Origin: Vespula vulgaris
Lineage: Eukaryota; Arthropoda; Insecta; Hymenoptera; Vespidae
Direction of reading: 5' to 3'
Assembly (NCBI RefSeq): GCF_905475345.1
Contig: NC_066597.1
Coordinates: 456,001 to 520,000 of the forward strand
Length of the DNA: 64,000 nt
A program made the position numbers and the translations under genes. Shown here piece after piece: positions 24,026 to 36,930 of this stretch. Below the pieces are notes generated by a model, which did no database searches, had not been told where the DNA came from, and worked only from the letters and a program-made list of their open reading frames with translations. Positions within the stretch are counted from its first letter, which is position 1. Every line of letters begins with the position of its first letter.

Positions 24026-24923
24026 AAACGTAATATAGAAAGATAATGTTTTATTGAAAATTATTAGCAAATAATTATGTATAAGAAAAGAAAGAGTAAA
24101 TTGTTTTATAGCATATAATGTATCCATACACAGCACACACATATTAGGTATGATTTTGAATAAAATTATTATTCTCTTATTAAATAAATACATAAATACA
24201 AAATAACAATATGTATGACAAAAAATTTTTATTTTCTATCAACTATATATTACATAATATCATGATTTATTTATGTAAATGGTTGTTAGAAATATTTCCA
24301 ATATTTTTTTACATATCTAATTGGATATATCAGGTACTGGAAAAACTCTAGGAAAATAAAATTTCATCTTGATTATCATAATGATGTGAAATATTTCAAC
24401 AATATGTTGCTTATATTGAATCTCCTGTAATATTACTACACTTCTCCAAATAATATGGTTGTATATTATATATAAGCAATAGGGAACATATACTAAATTT
24501 TATATTTGTTACATATATCCAGTGTACATATTGTAATATACATATTTGTAGTGCTTGTCTGCATTAGCATCTCCAATTGATATAACTGCACATGGACACA
24601 TATCATTTGTAGTTTCTGCTTCTTCATTTTTATATATGTCTACAACAAACTTGACATGTTATTATAAAAATTATAATACATAAATCTAAATAATTTTCTA
24701 AATACAACATGCAGTATGAAAGGTAATAAAATATAAAAATTGTTAATACATTCTGTTTATTTATTTTTTACTTCATAAAAAAAATGCAAACAATTAAAAT
24801 AGAAAAACTTATCTTGGTAATATATAAATTTATTTCATCAATAATAATTATATATATAATACATCCAAAAATTAACACATAAAACTTAAAAAATACTATC
24901 ATTGGTAATAAAAAAAGGATCTA
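24026..24923. other. AT-rich convergent spacer
   Basis: 3' sequences of CAMLG and of the TFAM-linked transcript. Possible minus-strand poly(A) signals (TTTATT on the plus strand) occur near 24757-24766 and 24829-24834. No coding frame was seen. Confidence 0.5.
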
Positions 24924-25466
24924 TTATCTGCATGTAAGGTTCCAACAGCAAAAAATCAATATGAGAAAATAAAATATACCAACGAATACATACTTCTTTA
25001 CTGTGTCCCAATTTTTTGTTAAATTTTTCAGTATTTTCGTATGAAATTGTAATTTTTCATTTTGTTCTTCAGATTTAGAAATATGTACTTTTACATTGTT
25101 CATAAATGTATTAGGATCAGATAGTGTCTTGTTAGTATTACTTTGTAAATAATGTACCAATGCAACATTTTTACTCTTATCTATTTGTAATAAATAATTT
25201 TCATGGGTATGAGTCATCAAATCATTTTTAATAACATTGGATTTAACCATATAAGTCGAAATAGAATACAGATTATGATGAAGCTGAGAATGTTTCAAAA
25301 GATATTTATAAATTATTGAATTTTGTCCAATAAAATATTTGTAAGTTGCAATATCTATTGAAGAATCAGGAATCTCTGTGCCCCAACCCACAATGTTATT
25401 ATTAAATACTTCTATAGGAATTAATGTGGTATTAATAACTTTTTTATGAGATTGGCTGGGGCACAT
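24924..25466 (-). CDS. uncharacterised tail-anchored-like protein, probable second cistron of TFAM mRNA
   Basis: An uninterrupted 180-codon frame whose ATG (25466) lies just 6 nt after the TFAM stop (25475-25473) on the same strand, with no splice acceptor between. It starts MCPSQSHKKV, has a mixed polar body without low complexity, a charged helical stretch (KSEEQNEKLQFHTKILKN), and a single hydrophobic segment YVFVGIFYFLILIFCCW 5 residues from the C-terminus, as in tail-anchored membrane proteins. A 180-codon frame is long for chance in this AT-rich DNA, where stops are dense. I do not recognise the family. No separate promoter is visible, so a dicistronic mRNA translated by leaky scanning or reinitiation is the simplest reading. 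A separately spliced transcript is the alternative. Confidence 0.6.
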   Translation of the reverse strand: MCPSQSHKKVINTTLIPIEVFNNNIVGWGTEIPDSSIDIATYKYFIGQNSIIYKYLLKHSQLHHNLYSISTYMVKSNVIKNDLMTHTHENYLLQIDKSKNVALVHYLQSNTNKTLSDPNTFMNNVKVHISKSEEQNEKLQFHTKILKNLTKNWDTVKKYVFVGIFYFLILIFCCWNLTCR

Positions 25467-25472
25467 TATTTC

Positions 25473-26885
25473 CTATATATTTTTATTTTTATTTTGAACA
25501 TCAAAAAACTGTTCATGTGAATCACTTTTATGACTCTCCTTTATCTTATTTTGTTTCCATTCTACTTTCTCTTTATTATATTGATCCATTAATTTCCCTG
25601 CTTGATCTATAAACTGTTGTTTATCTCGTTCGTTCATAGTATTCCATTGAATACTTAGCTGTTTCAAATATTCCTAAATTAAACATTTTATTATAAATCT
25701 ATTTTTCTTACGAATTTGAAGTAGCTATATTTATTCTTAAATAATATATTTTTGATTTTAAAAGATTGCCAAATGATGACTCAAATATTGATAAAACCAA
25801 ACATACCTTAGTTTTAATAACAGGTTTTTGTACTTTCATTTGGTTGAGCATATATAATATAAAAGCAGAAGGTGGTCTTTTTGGTTTTCCAAGTAATGTA
25901 ACATCCTAAAAAATAAAGTTTTTAAATTTATTTTGAAATATATTATGAATATTTTTTTATAATTTTACATATTATAATTAATTGCCAATGATCTCTTATA
26001 TAAAAATTGTTTTTTATATATTACTTACTTCTTTGCTTTCTTTCCTTTTATTTATATTCTTTCTCATGTTCATATAATTTTCTCTTTGTTCTGGAGTAAT
26101 TGTTTTTTCAAACTCTATTAATTTCACCATATATTCTTTGTATTCTGTATCATATTCTTTATTTAATTTAAATTTATATTCTGGGTCTTCCAAAGCCCAC
26201 CTTGCAGATAACTCTTTTACAATGTCACTAGATTTATATCCTGGAAATTTATTGACAATGCTTGGTCTCATTATTTTCATATATTTAAAAAATGGTGTTA
26301 ATGGTTTTTTTGGTTTGTTCGGAAAAAATTCATTTTCTAATTGTTTTATTACTTTTGTTGATACAAATTGATAAGAGCCTGTTAACAAACATCTGAAATA
26401 AATAAATAGTTATGAAATAAAAATATCTAACAACATTTCTAATATTTACACATAATCTTGTGATTAATAATATAAATTAAATAAGATATATATAGAAGAG
26501 AAATGTTAATAATCTTATTGTAAAAAAATAGTTTGAAATGAACTAAGAAAGAAAAACACTGTTGATTTAATAGGTTATAAATAAATAAGATTATAAAATA
26601 TTAATGTATTGAATATTAAGACACAAAAAATTCTTAATATAACATATATTATTTATTAAAACTACAATGTTATACTTAGATAATACGTGTACTAAGGTTA
26701 GAATTTCAAAATGTTTGTGCAAGGATAATTATCATGCTTTCTTCATTGAAGTTATTTTATTATCGTTGTAATAATAAATATTAATAAATAGTAATTTATT
26801 ACAATTGTATTAATACATCGATATACCTTGCATTTAAAAAATGATTATAGAAACCAGGAGAAACAAGTCTTCCAAAACCCGCCAT
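25473..26885 (-). CDS. Tfam: TFAM, mitochondrial transcription factor A
   Basis: Four minus-strand exons, 26885-26827, 26392-26029, 25905-25807 and 25673-25473, give 240 aa (human 246). The N-terminus MAGFGRLVSPGFYNHFLNAR is presequence-like. HMG box 1 starts at PNKPKKPLTPFFKYMKIMRP and contains the expected LSARW and EYKEYM positions. A basic linker (MNMRKNINKRKESK) leads to HMG box 2 (GKPKRPPSAFILYMLNQ ... LSIQWNTMNERDKQQF), and the protein ends with a short charged tail. TFAM bends and packages mtDNA and activates transcription from mtDNA promoters. The two-box layout with a presequence distinguishes it from nuclear HMGB. It shares a short divergent promoter with the RING gene. A second ORF follows its stop after 6 nt. 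Confidence 0.92.
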
Positions 26886-27359
26886 GATTGTTTGTATGCA
26901 CTAACACTTATCCTTTGTCTGCACAATTTAATGTGTGCATTTTATATCTATCTTATGATTATATATTACAAATTGTTTAAATCCGAAATTTATTTTCCTT
27001 GTTTATTTATGGATAAAGTATGTAATAACATATATATCGAGATATAATAATTGTTATATATATATATATATTCTATCATTCCCTGAGGACCACTAGGAGC
27101 AGTATAGTTTCATTCGATTTTTAATGTGATTGGTTAATACAATGGACTTTTTTGATTTTATTGGTTATAAATGAATTTCAAATCTAGATTGCAAAGCAAC
27201 AACTTGTAGCTGCTTATAATTAATGGTAACAAAACAATGACTTCGGGGAATACCCAAAAAACAAGATAGTTCATTATTAACAAATTGTTGAGATAATATT
27301 GTTTAATATTATATGGTATTTTTGAAAATCTGAGATATTTGAAAAAGAAAATAGTAAAA
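26886..27359. promoter_or_regulatory. short divergent promoter between TFAM (-) and RING gene (+)
   Basis: A 474 bp head-to-head spacer, AT-rich, with a small TA run at about 27054-27071. No coding frame was seen, and start sites were not resolved. Confidence 0.4.
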
Positions 27360-28807
27360 ATGAGCGTATTAGAAGAAACCAGACAAAAAGTAAGTATTAA
27401 CTATTTAATTTGCATTGATATTAATAATTTAAATACGATTTCATATGTTTTTTTGTTCCTCGTCTATACTATAGGGAATACTTAAAAATATATTAATATA
27501 TATTATACTCCTAATTATCATATTTCTAATTATAAATATTTGCAATTAAAATATATTTGCAGTGGTATGATATTTTAGAGAATTTGCTTGAATGCCCAGT
27601 ATGTTGTGAAATACCAAAAAATAACATTTTGCAATGTGCATCAGGTCATCATATATGTATATCATGTCGTTATCAATTACAAAATTGCCCAATATGTAAA
27701 AATCATTTTTCTAATACAAGAAATTTTTTTGCTGAAGAAATGGCAAACAAATTGGAAGAGATAATGGTTTGTATAAAATTTTTTTTTATGATTTAATAAA
27801 TATCTAGTTAAGTATATAAAAATTGTTTATTTTATAATAAATAAAATTTTAAATCACATTATTCTTTATAGATATCTCTTATGTATCCTACAAATAAAAT
27901 TAATAGAAGAATTCTTGAAAATAAAATATGTGTATCTACACAGACAGAAAAAATATTTAAAGCATCGGTAGAAGTACAGACCAGAAATATATTAATTTGT
28001 AATAATAAGCAAACACAAACATATAATACATGGATGGAAAATGGATCAACTCGAAAAAAAATAGACAAAAGAAAGTTTCATTATCCTAAAATTGGAAAAG
28101 GGAATTACCCATGCTGTTTAGGTTCATGTACTATGTCATTATCATTTGAGAAGATAATAGAACACTTAAAATCTACTCACAAGGATGTATTTTATGAGGT
28201 ATGATTATTAAATAATCATTTATGTGTGTAAAAAAGTAATTCCTTTTGTAATTGAGATATTGTTGTAGTTCAAGGAGGATAATGGAGTATTTACACAGAA
28301 TTGTGAACTAGAATATATGATACCAAGAGACCATGATTTAGCAGTTTATGTAAGAAACATGGGTTTGTTTTTTATAAATATTAGAATTCTTCATACAGGC
28401 GATTTGAGAGGTATGATTTTGCTTGTAAATAGTGCTTCAGCAAGTAAACACTTTACATTTGAAATTACAATTGGATTGGAGAAAAGATCCAAGACATACT
28501 CAGGAATGGTAAACTTAGTTTGAATATTCTCTCATCTTATATTGATAATATAAATTTGAATTAAACAGATTTTTTTCGATGATAAAATATTATAAAATAA
28601 AAAAATAATATTTAATAAATTATTTGAAAATAGGTAAAAACGTGCAGACTAGTAGATTGGCAAGCTATGGACGACTGTCTATATATAAACAATTCTGAAA
28701 TACAACAAAAAGAAATGGTTTGTCAAAATGGTACATTTAACTGTAGTTTTAGTATTAAACGTTCTAATTTGACAGAAGTAAACGATGATTTTGAAAACCA
28801 TGAGTAA
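27360..28807 (+). CDS. SIAH/SINA-like RING E3 ubiquitin ligase, divergent
   Basis: Five exons, 27360-27389, 27563-27766, 27872-28198, 28269-28508 and 28634-28807, all phase 0, give 324 aa. The first coding exon is 10 codons. Residues about 20-58 form a C3HC4 RING of the SIAH type: LLECPVCCEIP, QCASGHHICISC, NCPICK. The SIAH order then breaks down. The usual paired SIAH zinc fingers are not visible; only one C2H2-like unit remains (YPCCLGSCTMSLSFEKIIEH followed by STH, about residues 160-185). The last 130 residues may be a weak SINA/TRAF-like beta domain. A ubiquitin ligase role is inferred from the RING. In the Ser/Thr/Gln-rich middle, TQTEK and VQTRN repeats precede KQTQTY. Confidence 0.72.
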
Positions 28808-29966
28808 CTAAATATCATATATTATATCTATATTGTTGTTATGTTTATGTTACTATAGTATTAAGGTTTGGAAATCAAAACAGATGTTTTTTTGATTGCA
28901 CTTTAAAGATCGTATATTTGAAAGTAATTCAACATAATCAGTACTTTTGCTATAATGAAAGTAATTAATTTTTTGTTATGTTATTTAACAAGTTTTCTTT
29001 TTTTTCTTTTTTTGGTTTTGATCTTTTTTCTTAATAAACGTTTTTGGCTACAATTTCTAACATTTATTTCAATTACTGCAACAGTCACTAAATTATTTAT
29101 TTGTTATTATTTTATAAAATCTACTTATTTTGTGAATGTCTTTATTAAAGTCTGTACATCTTATTTGTAAAGCATTATAATAGCATGGCAATCTTTCCTT
29201 CTCTAAGACAAAATGTTTTGTTAATTCAAAGAAATATAGAAAATAATTTTTGTTAACTGAATAATTCAATTGAACATGTATCACATGAGAGGTGAAATTA
29301 TATTTAATTTAAATCAATCTGAACTGTGCTGTACCAAATGTTTAAAATTACAATAATTTTTTGTTAAGTAAATTATTGTAGTTCGTCACACAATATTTTG
29401 TTTATAGAACTTGTATTTCTGAAAATAAAATATAATATTTCAAATGTGACAAACTAAGATGATCTAATGTGAATAGCTTTAATCATTACAATATTGGCAT
29501 AACTACATAATCTGTATATTAAATAGTGAACACTGATACTAAAACCAATTAATATATTCCAAAAATTATCTAACTTTTTTATTTGATTAAGTTAAATCTC
29601 TATTGATAGAAATTTTGCCATTTTTTTCTTACATCCCATTAAATTTAACATAAGCATTTCCAAACAGCCCTGTGTGTTTGACTGGAGTTTTCATACTCAC
29701 TTTTAATGCATACGCAACTAATAGACAATAATGAAAATTACTTTTTTGAGCGTGTTTCATAACGCTCTGGACGTGTGATTTAATTTATCTACACTTTCCT
29801 TTCCCCCTCTGTATTCTTCTACATTTTTTTAAGACTTTAACACATGTTTGTCCAGTGTAGTGATCTTACCGTAGTAACATTACTATATTTGTCTGATTAC
29901 CTAACTTTTATGTTAGGTGCAAGATCAGTTTCTCATTTGCTTCTTCAACAATTATATAATTTTCCT
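28808..29966. other. convergent 3' spacer RING gene/SMG7
   Basis: AT-rich 3' UTR sequence. A 71-codon hydrophobic frame at 28955-29170 is T-rich and I treat it as chance. The SMG7 3' UTR probably extends left from 29967. Confidence 0.45.
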
Positions 29967-32900
29967 TCAAGTACCTCCTTCGCGCAATGACTTTTGTTGT
30001 TCAAGAAGTCGCTCCAAAGGAGAAGGACCAGGCCCAGACCATAAAGACTGTTGATTAAGTCTTGCCTTCATTTGATCTTGATTTGAAGGATTAGATATTT
30101 GAGAACCAGAACCCCATGTATTGCCACTAAATAAAGAGTAAGTGTTTCCTGTTGTAGTTGATTGTACGGGCTTTTGATCCATCTATAAAAAAAAGGTATT
30201 ACAAATAAGTCTATAATTCACAATATACCTGTTTGCAAATAAATCTGATCATACACACCTCATAGGCTCTAGAGTCTTCAAAATTACTTCCACTTCCAAA
30301 ATGTCTATCAGGTAAAGTATTTTGTTGATAATTGCTACATGGTATTAAAGATCTATTATTCATGCTTCCGGAATTAGGAACATTAGTCCAATTCTGGAAA
30401 GTATCTGCAGTGCATGAATCCTTATGTATTTGTGTTCCTCTTGTTGCTCCCCACCAAGCAACTGGTGGTTGAGGAGGTTGAGTATCTTTCCATAAACCAA
30501 AGTCTGCAGAGTCAAAGTTTTGGAAAACTTGATAATTACTTGTAGATTGTTGTTGGTTTTTAGGTGTACCAATTTGATTTGAAAAAGGAAAGTCTAGAAT
30601 ATCAGTATTTTTGTTATACATTGTTGGCGATAATTGTTTTTGTGATACATGGTTAACATTATTTTGAGTATAAATACCCTGATTAAAATTAAGTTGGTAA
30701 TTTGTTATATTGTTTGGACTTAATGAAGTATTTGGTATGTTTGTAATATTAGTAACTTGGAGATTCTTTTGATATGTATTCAATGCTGGTATTGTAGAAA
30801 TATTGTTTGCAATGCTTGTTGCTGGCATATTAATCTGGTTTTGTGTAGATATCCCATTAGATCTTACATTGTTTGGAATAATATTTGGTTGTTGAATACC
30901 TATATTGTGATTTTGTTGCTGTCGATTTATATTTATATTTTGTTGTAGACCAGTATTTGCAGTTTGTTGTACATACATACTTTGAGATATGTTAGGCATA
31001 ATACTTTGCTGTGCAGTAGATGATATTCCTACATTTTGCTGCAATAATGAATTTTGAGGTACATTTTGAACCATTCTTTGAAGAAGTGGTCTATTCTGAT
31101 TCATGACATGCTGTATACCCAAATTTTGGGCTAGTGTTTGTGTCGTTTTGCTAAGTTGCCCCTGAAGTGCATAAGTTGGCATATTTGCTATGTGTCCAGA
31201 CATAAAGTTTTTTGCAAATTGCGGATTTTGTACATTAAAAGATTGATTTTGATAGCAGAGTGATCCTAAAGTTTGCGACTGCTGGCCGAATTGAGGTAGA
31301 CAGGATGCTTGAGGTAATGTATCTGAAGATTGCTCTTGAGAAGGAACTTGATTAATCTGTGATGATGGTTGTACTTTTGTAGATTTTAATTGATTTGAAT
31401 TAGATGTAGATTGACTTTGAATTGTAACTGTAGCACAAGGTATTAGTGGGAGTCTATTCTGAACAGTGTTCAATGGATTTGTATTCACTTTTGTTGATTC
31501 TGTAGTTATTGGAATGTTCTTATTTCCTGTGGGCTTATTTGAAGAAGCAGTCAAAGTCGTTTTTATTTTATCAGTTTCTTCTTCAATGCATACTGGTGAA
31601 ACATTTTTAAATGTAACTTGCTTTTGCTCTGTTTCTGCACGTCGCATTATAGCTTGCATTGCAATATTTTGTCTTGGTTTTCGAGTTGATGGCAAAGAAT
31701 TTAATTCAACAATATTAGTATCTGTGGTACTAGTTATTGAATCTCTATTTCGCTCTAAAGAACCTTGTGGCTTTAGGATACCTACTCTTCGTTCTTCTAA
31801 ATCAATAAAGTAATAAGAATATAAAAATATTATATATAAATAAGATACAATATATAAACTCTCTTTCAAATACAAAATAACTCACGAGCATTTTCTGTTA
31901 TATCAATTTCTGCAGATCCTTTGCTACTAGCTGATTCAGATAATACAGGACTGGCTGGTATAATTGGTTTTTCTTTATTTAAGCTGAGTTCTTCAAGCTC
32001 TTTCATTAACTCATTGCTTGGACCAGGACCTTCGCTCAATGGTATAAATCTATTTTCTTCTATTTGTTCATGTGTTACAATAGCAATTAAGGGAGATCCA
32101 TTAATTTGGTACTGTGTTAAATAATGTCCCAACTGAATTAAACGAACAGCACGGAGTTTATTTAATGTCGCGATATCATCCTCAAAATCAGTATTTGTGA
32201 ATTTCAAATTTTCAAAATTCTTTTCTAATGGTAGAAAGCCTTGCAAGTCCCGATCTTCTGGCAGTGGTACTTTAACATCTATTAAGGGAAATAAATAAGA
32301 TATAATAAATTATTAAGTGAATTATTTCTATTTACTTTCTAATGATAATATTACTTACACTGATCATATTTAAAATCCATAATGGATTGTTGCAAAGCAT
32401 TTAATAGCACACAAAGGCTGGGCCAAATTTGAAGTCTAGAAGTAAATGCTGTCTCTTCCAAAACTGTAGGATTTATACGAATCCAATCAAGACATAGTTT
32501 TACTGTAAAAAAGTATAATATGCGAATAATGCATGTATTTCAAACTAATATAATATAAATATAATACACATAATATAGAAGATAAAAGTTACTTACTAGA
32601 AGGTAAAGCAAAATATTCAACAATACGATTCTTTATAGTATAGACAGGTAACAACAATGCAGCTAAACTGCCAGAAATAAAATCTAAAATACAATTTTTT
32701 GCCAGTTTTTCATCAGTAGACAATTGGTCAGTTTTTAAGAATTCGATTGCATCTGAAGTGATGCCCGTTGTATGCTGAAGAGCATATAAATTTATCACCA
32801 ACATTTGTACAAGCATCCATGAACTGAAACTTTCAGTAGCCACTAATGCTGTTAATGTCTCTGTCAGTAATTTAACATATGAAGATGCAATTTTTAAATC

Positions 32901-33961
32901 TCCAAGATTATGTATAATGCCATGAAGTTTTAAAAACACAGTCACATATTCTTGTGCACTCAATTTAGTTTTTCCTTCAATGTTATATGAATGATCATTT
33001 AATGCAGATGATAAAGTTTTTGCAAGATTAGCTGTTGCTACAGGAAATGGATGTTTCACAGTAACAGAGCGTGCATAATGAAATACAGTTCCTAATTTAT
33101 CTCCACGTGATGCTTCAAGAAGAGCTAATTGATTATATGGCTGTCCACTTGATGGTGACAATGATACAGCATGTCTGTAAAATAATTCAGCTTGCTTGCT
33201 TTCATTTCTGTAACGAGCAATGTCTCCTAAGTGTACAAGGCAATATTGGCACGCATAAAAACAAGATGATTTGTGAGGCGTTGATAATTTTTCAACAGCT
33301 TTCCATGGTGAAGTACAACCATAAACATAGCCTTTCCTAAAATAAATTTGCTATATACTATAATATTTTGTTATAGTTACAATAATTAAAAATATTATTA
33401 GCTTGCAATATTATAAATCATTTTAACATTTTTGTTATAGTAATTACCGTCTAAATGGTAGATCTAAGTCAAATGCTGTACAAATTTCTTGCAATAGTGT
33501 CAAATAAAATCCACTAGCTGCTTCCAAACACCAACTCAACAAGGCTTGAGATTCTCCACGTTTTGGATTTTTCCTATCTTTTGCTTGAGATTGCAATGTG
33601 GCTATATAATTCTTAAAACCAAGATTCCAAAGCTCCTGTTCAACTTTCTTGTCCAAAGCGTACTCGAGATCCAAAATGAGTACTTGTTGATATATTTTTT
33701 GTAGTTGTTGTTGACACACCCAGGCATCATTATCATTCAATAGATCTTTACAACGTTGAACCTTATCCTTTAGTGGTTCAGCTTTCCTGCATAATTAAAA
33801 AGTATTATATATTATATCATACAGATATATACATTGTTCCTTAAAAAAAAAAAAAAGTTTTAAACATTTAATATGCCTATATATCTATATAAGTTATTTC
33901 TTTAAGATACACATATGTTTCACTCTTACTTCAGAGCTTGGACAGCTGCTTTTAGGCCCAT
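29967..33961 (-). CDS. Smg7: SMG7, nonsense-mediated decay factor
   Basis: Eight minus-strand exons: 33961-33930, 33786-33448, 33336-32597, 32502-32359, 32278-31886, 31796-30259 and 30182-29967 are coding (1133 aa); one further exon is 5' UTR. Residues 1-230 are the 14-3-3-like domain (DLEYALDKKVEQELWNLGFK, LVHLGDIARYRNESKQAE, QPYNQLALLEASRGDKL) that binds phosphorylated UPF1. An alpha-helical hairpin region follows, including LEDW-like CLDWIRINP and PEDRDLQGFLPL. The 1538 nt exon encodes a Gln/Asn-rich disordered tail; the C-terminus ends SPLERLLEQQKSLREGGT. SMG7 recruits the CCR4-NOT deadenylase and decapping machinery, so it acts downstream of the same machinery as CNOT3 in this window. 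A 5' UTR intron appears at 34720-34000 (GTGAGT donor, AAACAG acceptor). Confidence 0.94.
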
Positions 33962-35061
33962 ATTCTGTGCACCCTACTCTTAAAACTGATATGTTTCACC
34001 TGTTTAACATTCCAATAACATATATACATATATATGTGTATATATAAACATAGATATAATCATCTGCTATAAATTTGGTTAGAGTAATAAAAATATTTTT
34101 TTTTATTTTATTTTATTGTGAAGATATATAGCTGTTCTGAAATCAAAATATGTTTTAGTTAGATAATATCATTATTTTCAATTATGCCAAGAATGTTTTT
34201 TAACTTGATTTAAACAAATATACTTAACCAATATTTTAATAACACTATTCATTTCAAGAAACAATATTAGATAATAGTTAATCATGATTTTTAGCACTTA
34301 TTACTATATTGCTCCAGTAATAAATTTTCTATTTTGCGTAAATACACGGTAAAAAAAAAGTATACAAAGAAATTAAAGGATTTTTAATAGTTAAAATCTA
34401 ATAAAGATCGTTATGAATATATGTTCTTTTTTTTAAAGCTTTAACATTATTATAGATATAATATTTACAAACAATAAACTTAGGAAGGCATACGATGTTG
34501 TGCTATTAAACTCGACAAACAATCAATTAAAAAAGCATATAAAACTTTGGCATTATAACATCCATTATGACTATAATTTATAGGTTAATTTCAATGTGGC
34601 GATAACATATCTACACAACGAAACGATTAAATATACAAAAAATATTCATTTGATCTTGCCGTATTAGCATACAAATATTAGAACCTTGAAAAGAAATCCC
34701 GAGATTAATATAAAACTCACTTTCACATATTTACGTTAGACAGAATCATCGTAAAATACACGAAATGACGGATGAATGCCTTGGAGTGTTCCGTGTATTG
34801 AAAAACTGCGCCGCCCTCGTGACAGACTCTCAAGTTACTTTTCCTGGAAAAATAAAATATTAGAATTATTACATTTTTATCAATTATTTTGTTTCAGATC
34901 ATGAAATAATTGATTATTTATATACTTCATAGTATAACAATATTTTTTTAAATATCTTTATTTTATTCGTAACTATATGCAGTAGAATTTAATACGTATC
35001 TAATTAATGTAATATATAAGGTTAAGTTTACTTGTATATCTGCATTCATAATTTTATTAAA
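33962..35061. promoter_or_regulatory. SMG7 5' UTR intron and divergent SMG7/NUBPL promoter
   Basis: On the minus strand an acceptor at 34001-34000 and a GTGAGT donor at 34720-34715 bound a probable 721 bp intron in the SMG7 leader. The leader exon upstream ends near a GC-richer patch at about 34800-34830 containing GCGCCGCCC, the likely SMG7 start region. The rest of the NUBPL side is AT-rich. Confidence 0.5.
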
Positions 35062-36444
35062 ATGTTTCATTGTAAAATAAGATTTTTATCCAGTAATTTA
35101 AAAATATGTGCATATATACAGAAATGCCTCAAAAGTGTAAGTATAATTTCTAAATTTTTAATTAGTTTACAAATTTAAATGAAAATATATTGTACATTTT
35201 TTGCAAATAAAACTTTTTTACAAAGTTAAACATTATTTTTATATTATTTGTATTATCTTTAAATGTTACAATATATAAAAATGTATTAAATAGAGATATT
35301 TCATTATTCAAAACAATATTATTTTTACTTCTAGAATATTTCTACAACCGATATTAATGAAACAAAAAATATAAATTTAGAAGCTAAACGAAAAGAAATT
35401 ATGTCACGTGGTCTACCTAAGAAAAAACCTATCAAAGGTGTAAAGCAAATTATTATTGTTGCATCTGGGAAAGGTGGTGTTGGCAAATCAACAACTTCAG
35501 TAAACTTGGCAACAGCATTAAAAGTTATAGAACCTAAAAAATCAATTGGTTTATTGGATGCAGATGTTTTTGGACCTTCTATACCATTAATGATGAATTT
35601 ACAACAATCACCTTTGTTAAATAAAAATAATCTTATGGAACCATTAATTAATTATGGTATAAAATGGTAAATAATAATTATTTATAAATAAATTATAATA
35701 TCATACTTAGAATAGAAACTTTAATCAATAAACAATACTTTTTGACTTTACAATTGACAAACATTCTAATAGAATGTAATTTAACCTGAATTTTCAATAA
35801 ATGTAAAGTATTGTTATAGTATGTCCATGGGATTTTTGATCGATGAAAAATCTCCAGTTGTTTGGAGAGGTCTTATGGTAATGAGTGCCCTGGATAAATT
35901 ACTGCGTCAAGTTGCATGGGCTCCTTTGGATTGTCTCATTATAGACACACCACCTGGGACTGGAGATACACATTTATCATTAATCCAAAATATTTTTATC
36001 ACTGGTGCATTATTAGTTACTACACCACAAAGAGCAGCTTTAGATGTAACAAGACGAGGTGCTAAGATGTTTGAAAAATTAAGTGTACCTATTTCTGGCA
36101 TTGTTGAGAATATGAGCTTCATTTCTTGTCCGAAATGTATGACAAAAATATCTATTTTTGGTGATAATACAGAAGCATTAGCACATGAGCTTGGTAATAT
36201 ATTATTATAAATTATAAAATTTTTAATTGATTATATATAACAGTTTCATATAAGAATATATAATTTTTATACAGGCATAAAAATATTGCAAAAAATTCCG
36301 TTAAATGAAGATATTAGGGATAGTTGTGATATTGGAAAACCAATAGTGTTATCTGCTCCGAATAGTGTTCAAGCAGAATGTTATAAAAAGTTAGCAGAAC
36401 ATGTTATGGAATTTTTAAACAATCAACCACTTATTGAAGAATGA
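35062..36444 (+). CDS. Nubpl: NUBPL/Ind1, complex I Fe-S assembly factor
   Basis: Four exons, 35062-35136, 35335-35666, 35820-36193 and 36275-36444, give 316 aa (human 319). The N-terminus is basic without acidic residues for about 30 residues (a mitochondrial presequence). The MRP/NBP35 P-loop domain follows: deviant Walker A SGKGGVGKST (69-78), GLLDADVFGPSIP, SMGFL and IDTPPGTGDTHL. The CPKC pair at 239/242 bridges a 4Fe-4S cluster between two subunits. NUBPL delivers Fe-S clusters to respiratory complex I. The conserved ISRGLPKKKPI-like segment before the P-loop (MSRGLPKKKPIKGVKQI) separates NUBPL from the cytosolic NUBP1/2. It is head-to-head with SMG7 and lies 487 bp before sulfiredoxin on the same strand. 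Confidence 0.95.
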
Positions 36445-36930
36445 TTAACAATAGGTATATAAAATTTTTTACATAATATTAATTCCAAAGTGAGTGAATG
36501 AATGATAATTTATTTATATACAATTTAAAATACATGAAAAATTATTTACCTTTATAAATTTCATTTTGTTAATAGAAAGATCCAAAAAAAATAAGTTCAA
36601 TGTATTTGAGCAGATGAATCACACATCTTACTCTTTTCCCCCTCTAGTATACCTTCATATCTTCAAAAGTGGGGGTAGTAAAATATGCTGTAATTCTTTC
36701 ATTTTTGTCTCACATTGTATCCAGTTATGGTGTTTCTTCGAACAATACGGCACGTACAATTGTCAATATTATCTTGGAAACATTTATGTAAATTTATAAT
36801 TTTATTAACATAATAATACATATTCCACAATCATTCCAAAATGATTACATAGTTGATCACGAATATGTAATATGTATTAAAAAAAAAAAAGTATTATTAC
36901 TTTTAATCTTATTTGTTTTCAGCATCTAAA
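36445..36930 (+). promoter_or_regulatory. NUBPL 3' UTR and sulfiredoxin 5' region
   Basis: A same-strand spacer. A TTTGTTTTCAG acceptor-like site ends at 36922, 8 nt before the sulfiredoxin ATG, and suggests a spliced 5' leader for that gene. A 77-codon frame at 36566-36799 looks non-coding. The sulfiredoxin start site was not located. Confidence 0.4.

Noticed and set aside
28955..29170. 71-codon hydrophobic plus-strand frame after the RING gene
   Set aside because: T-rich 3' UTR sequence yields Phe/Leu-rich frames by chance; it has no splice context or recognisable motif.
30757..32124. Plus-strand frames opposite SMG7
   Set aside because: Antisense shadows of the Gln/Asn-rich SMG7 exon and its neighbour.
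36566..36799. 77-codon frame between NUBPL and sulfiredoxin
   Set aside because: Lies in the expected 3' UTR/leader region; no conserved motif and no in-frame junction to sulfiredoxin.
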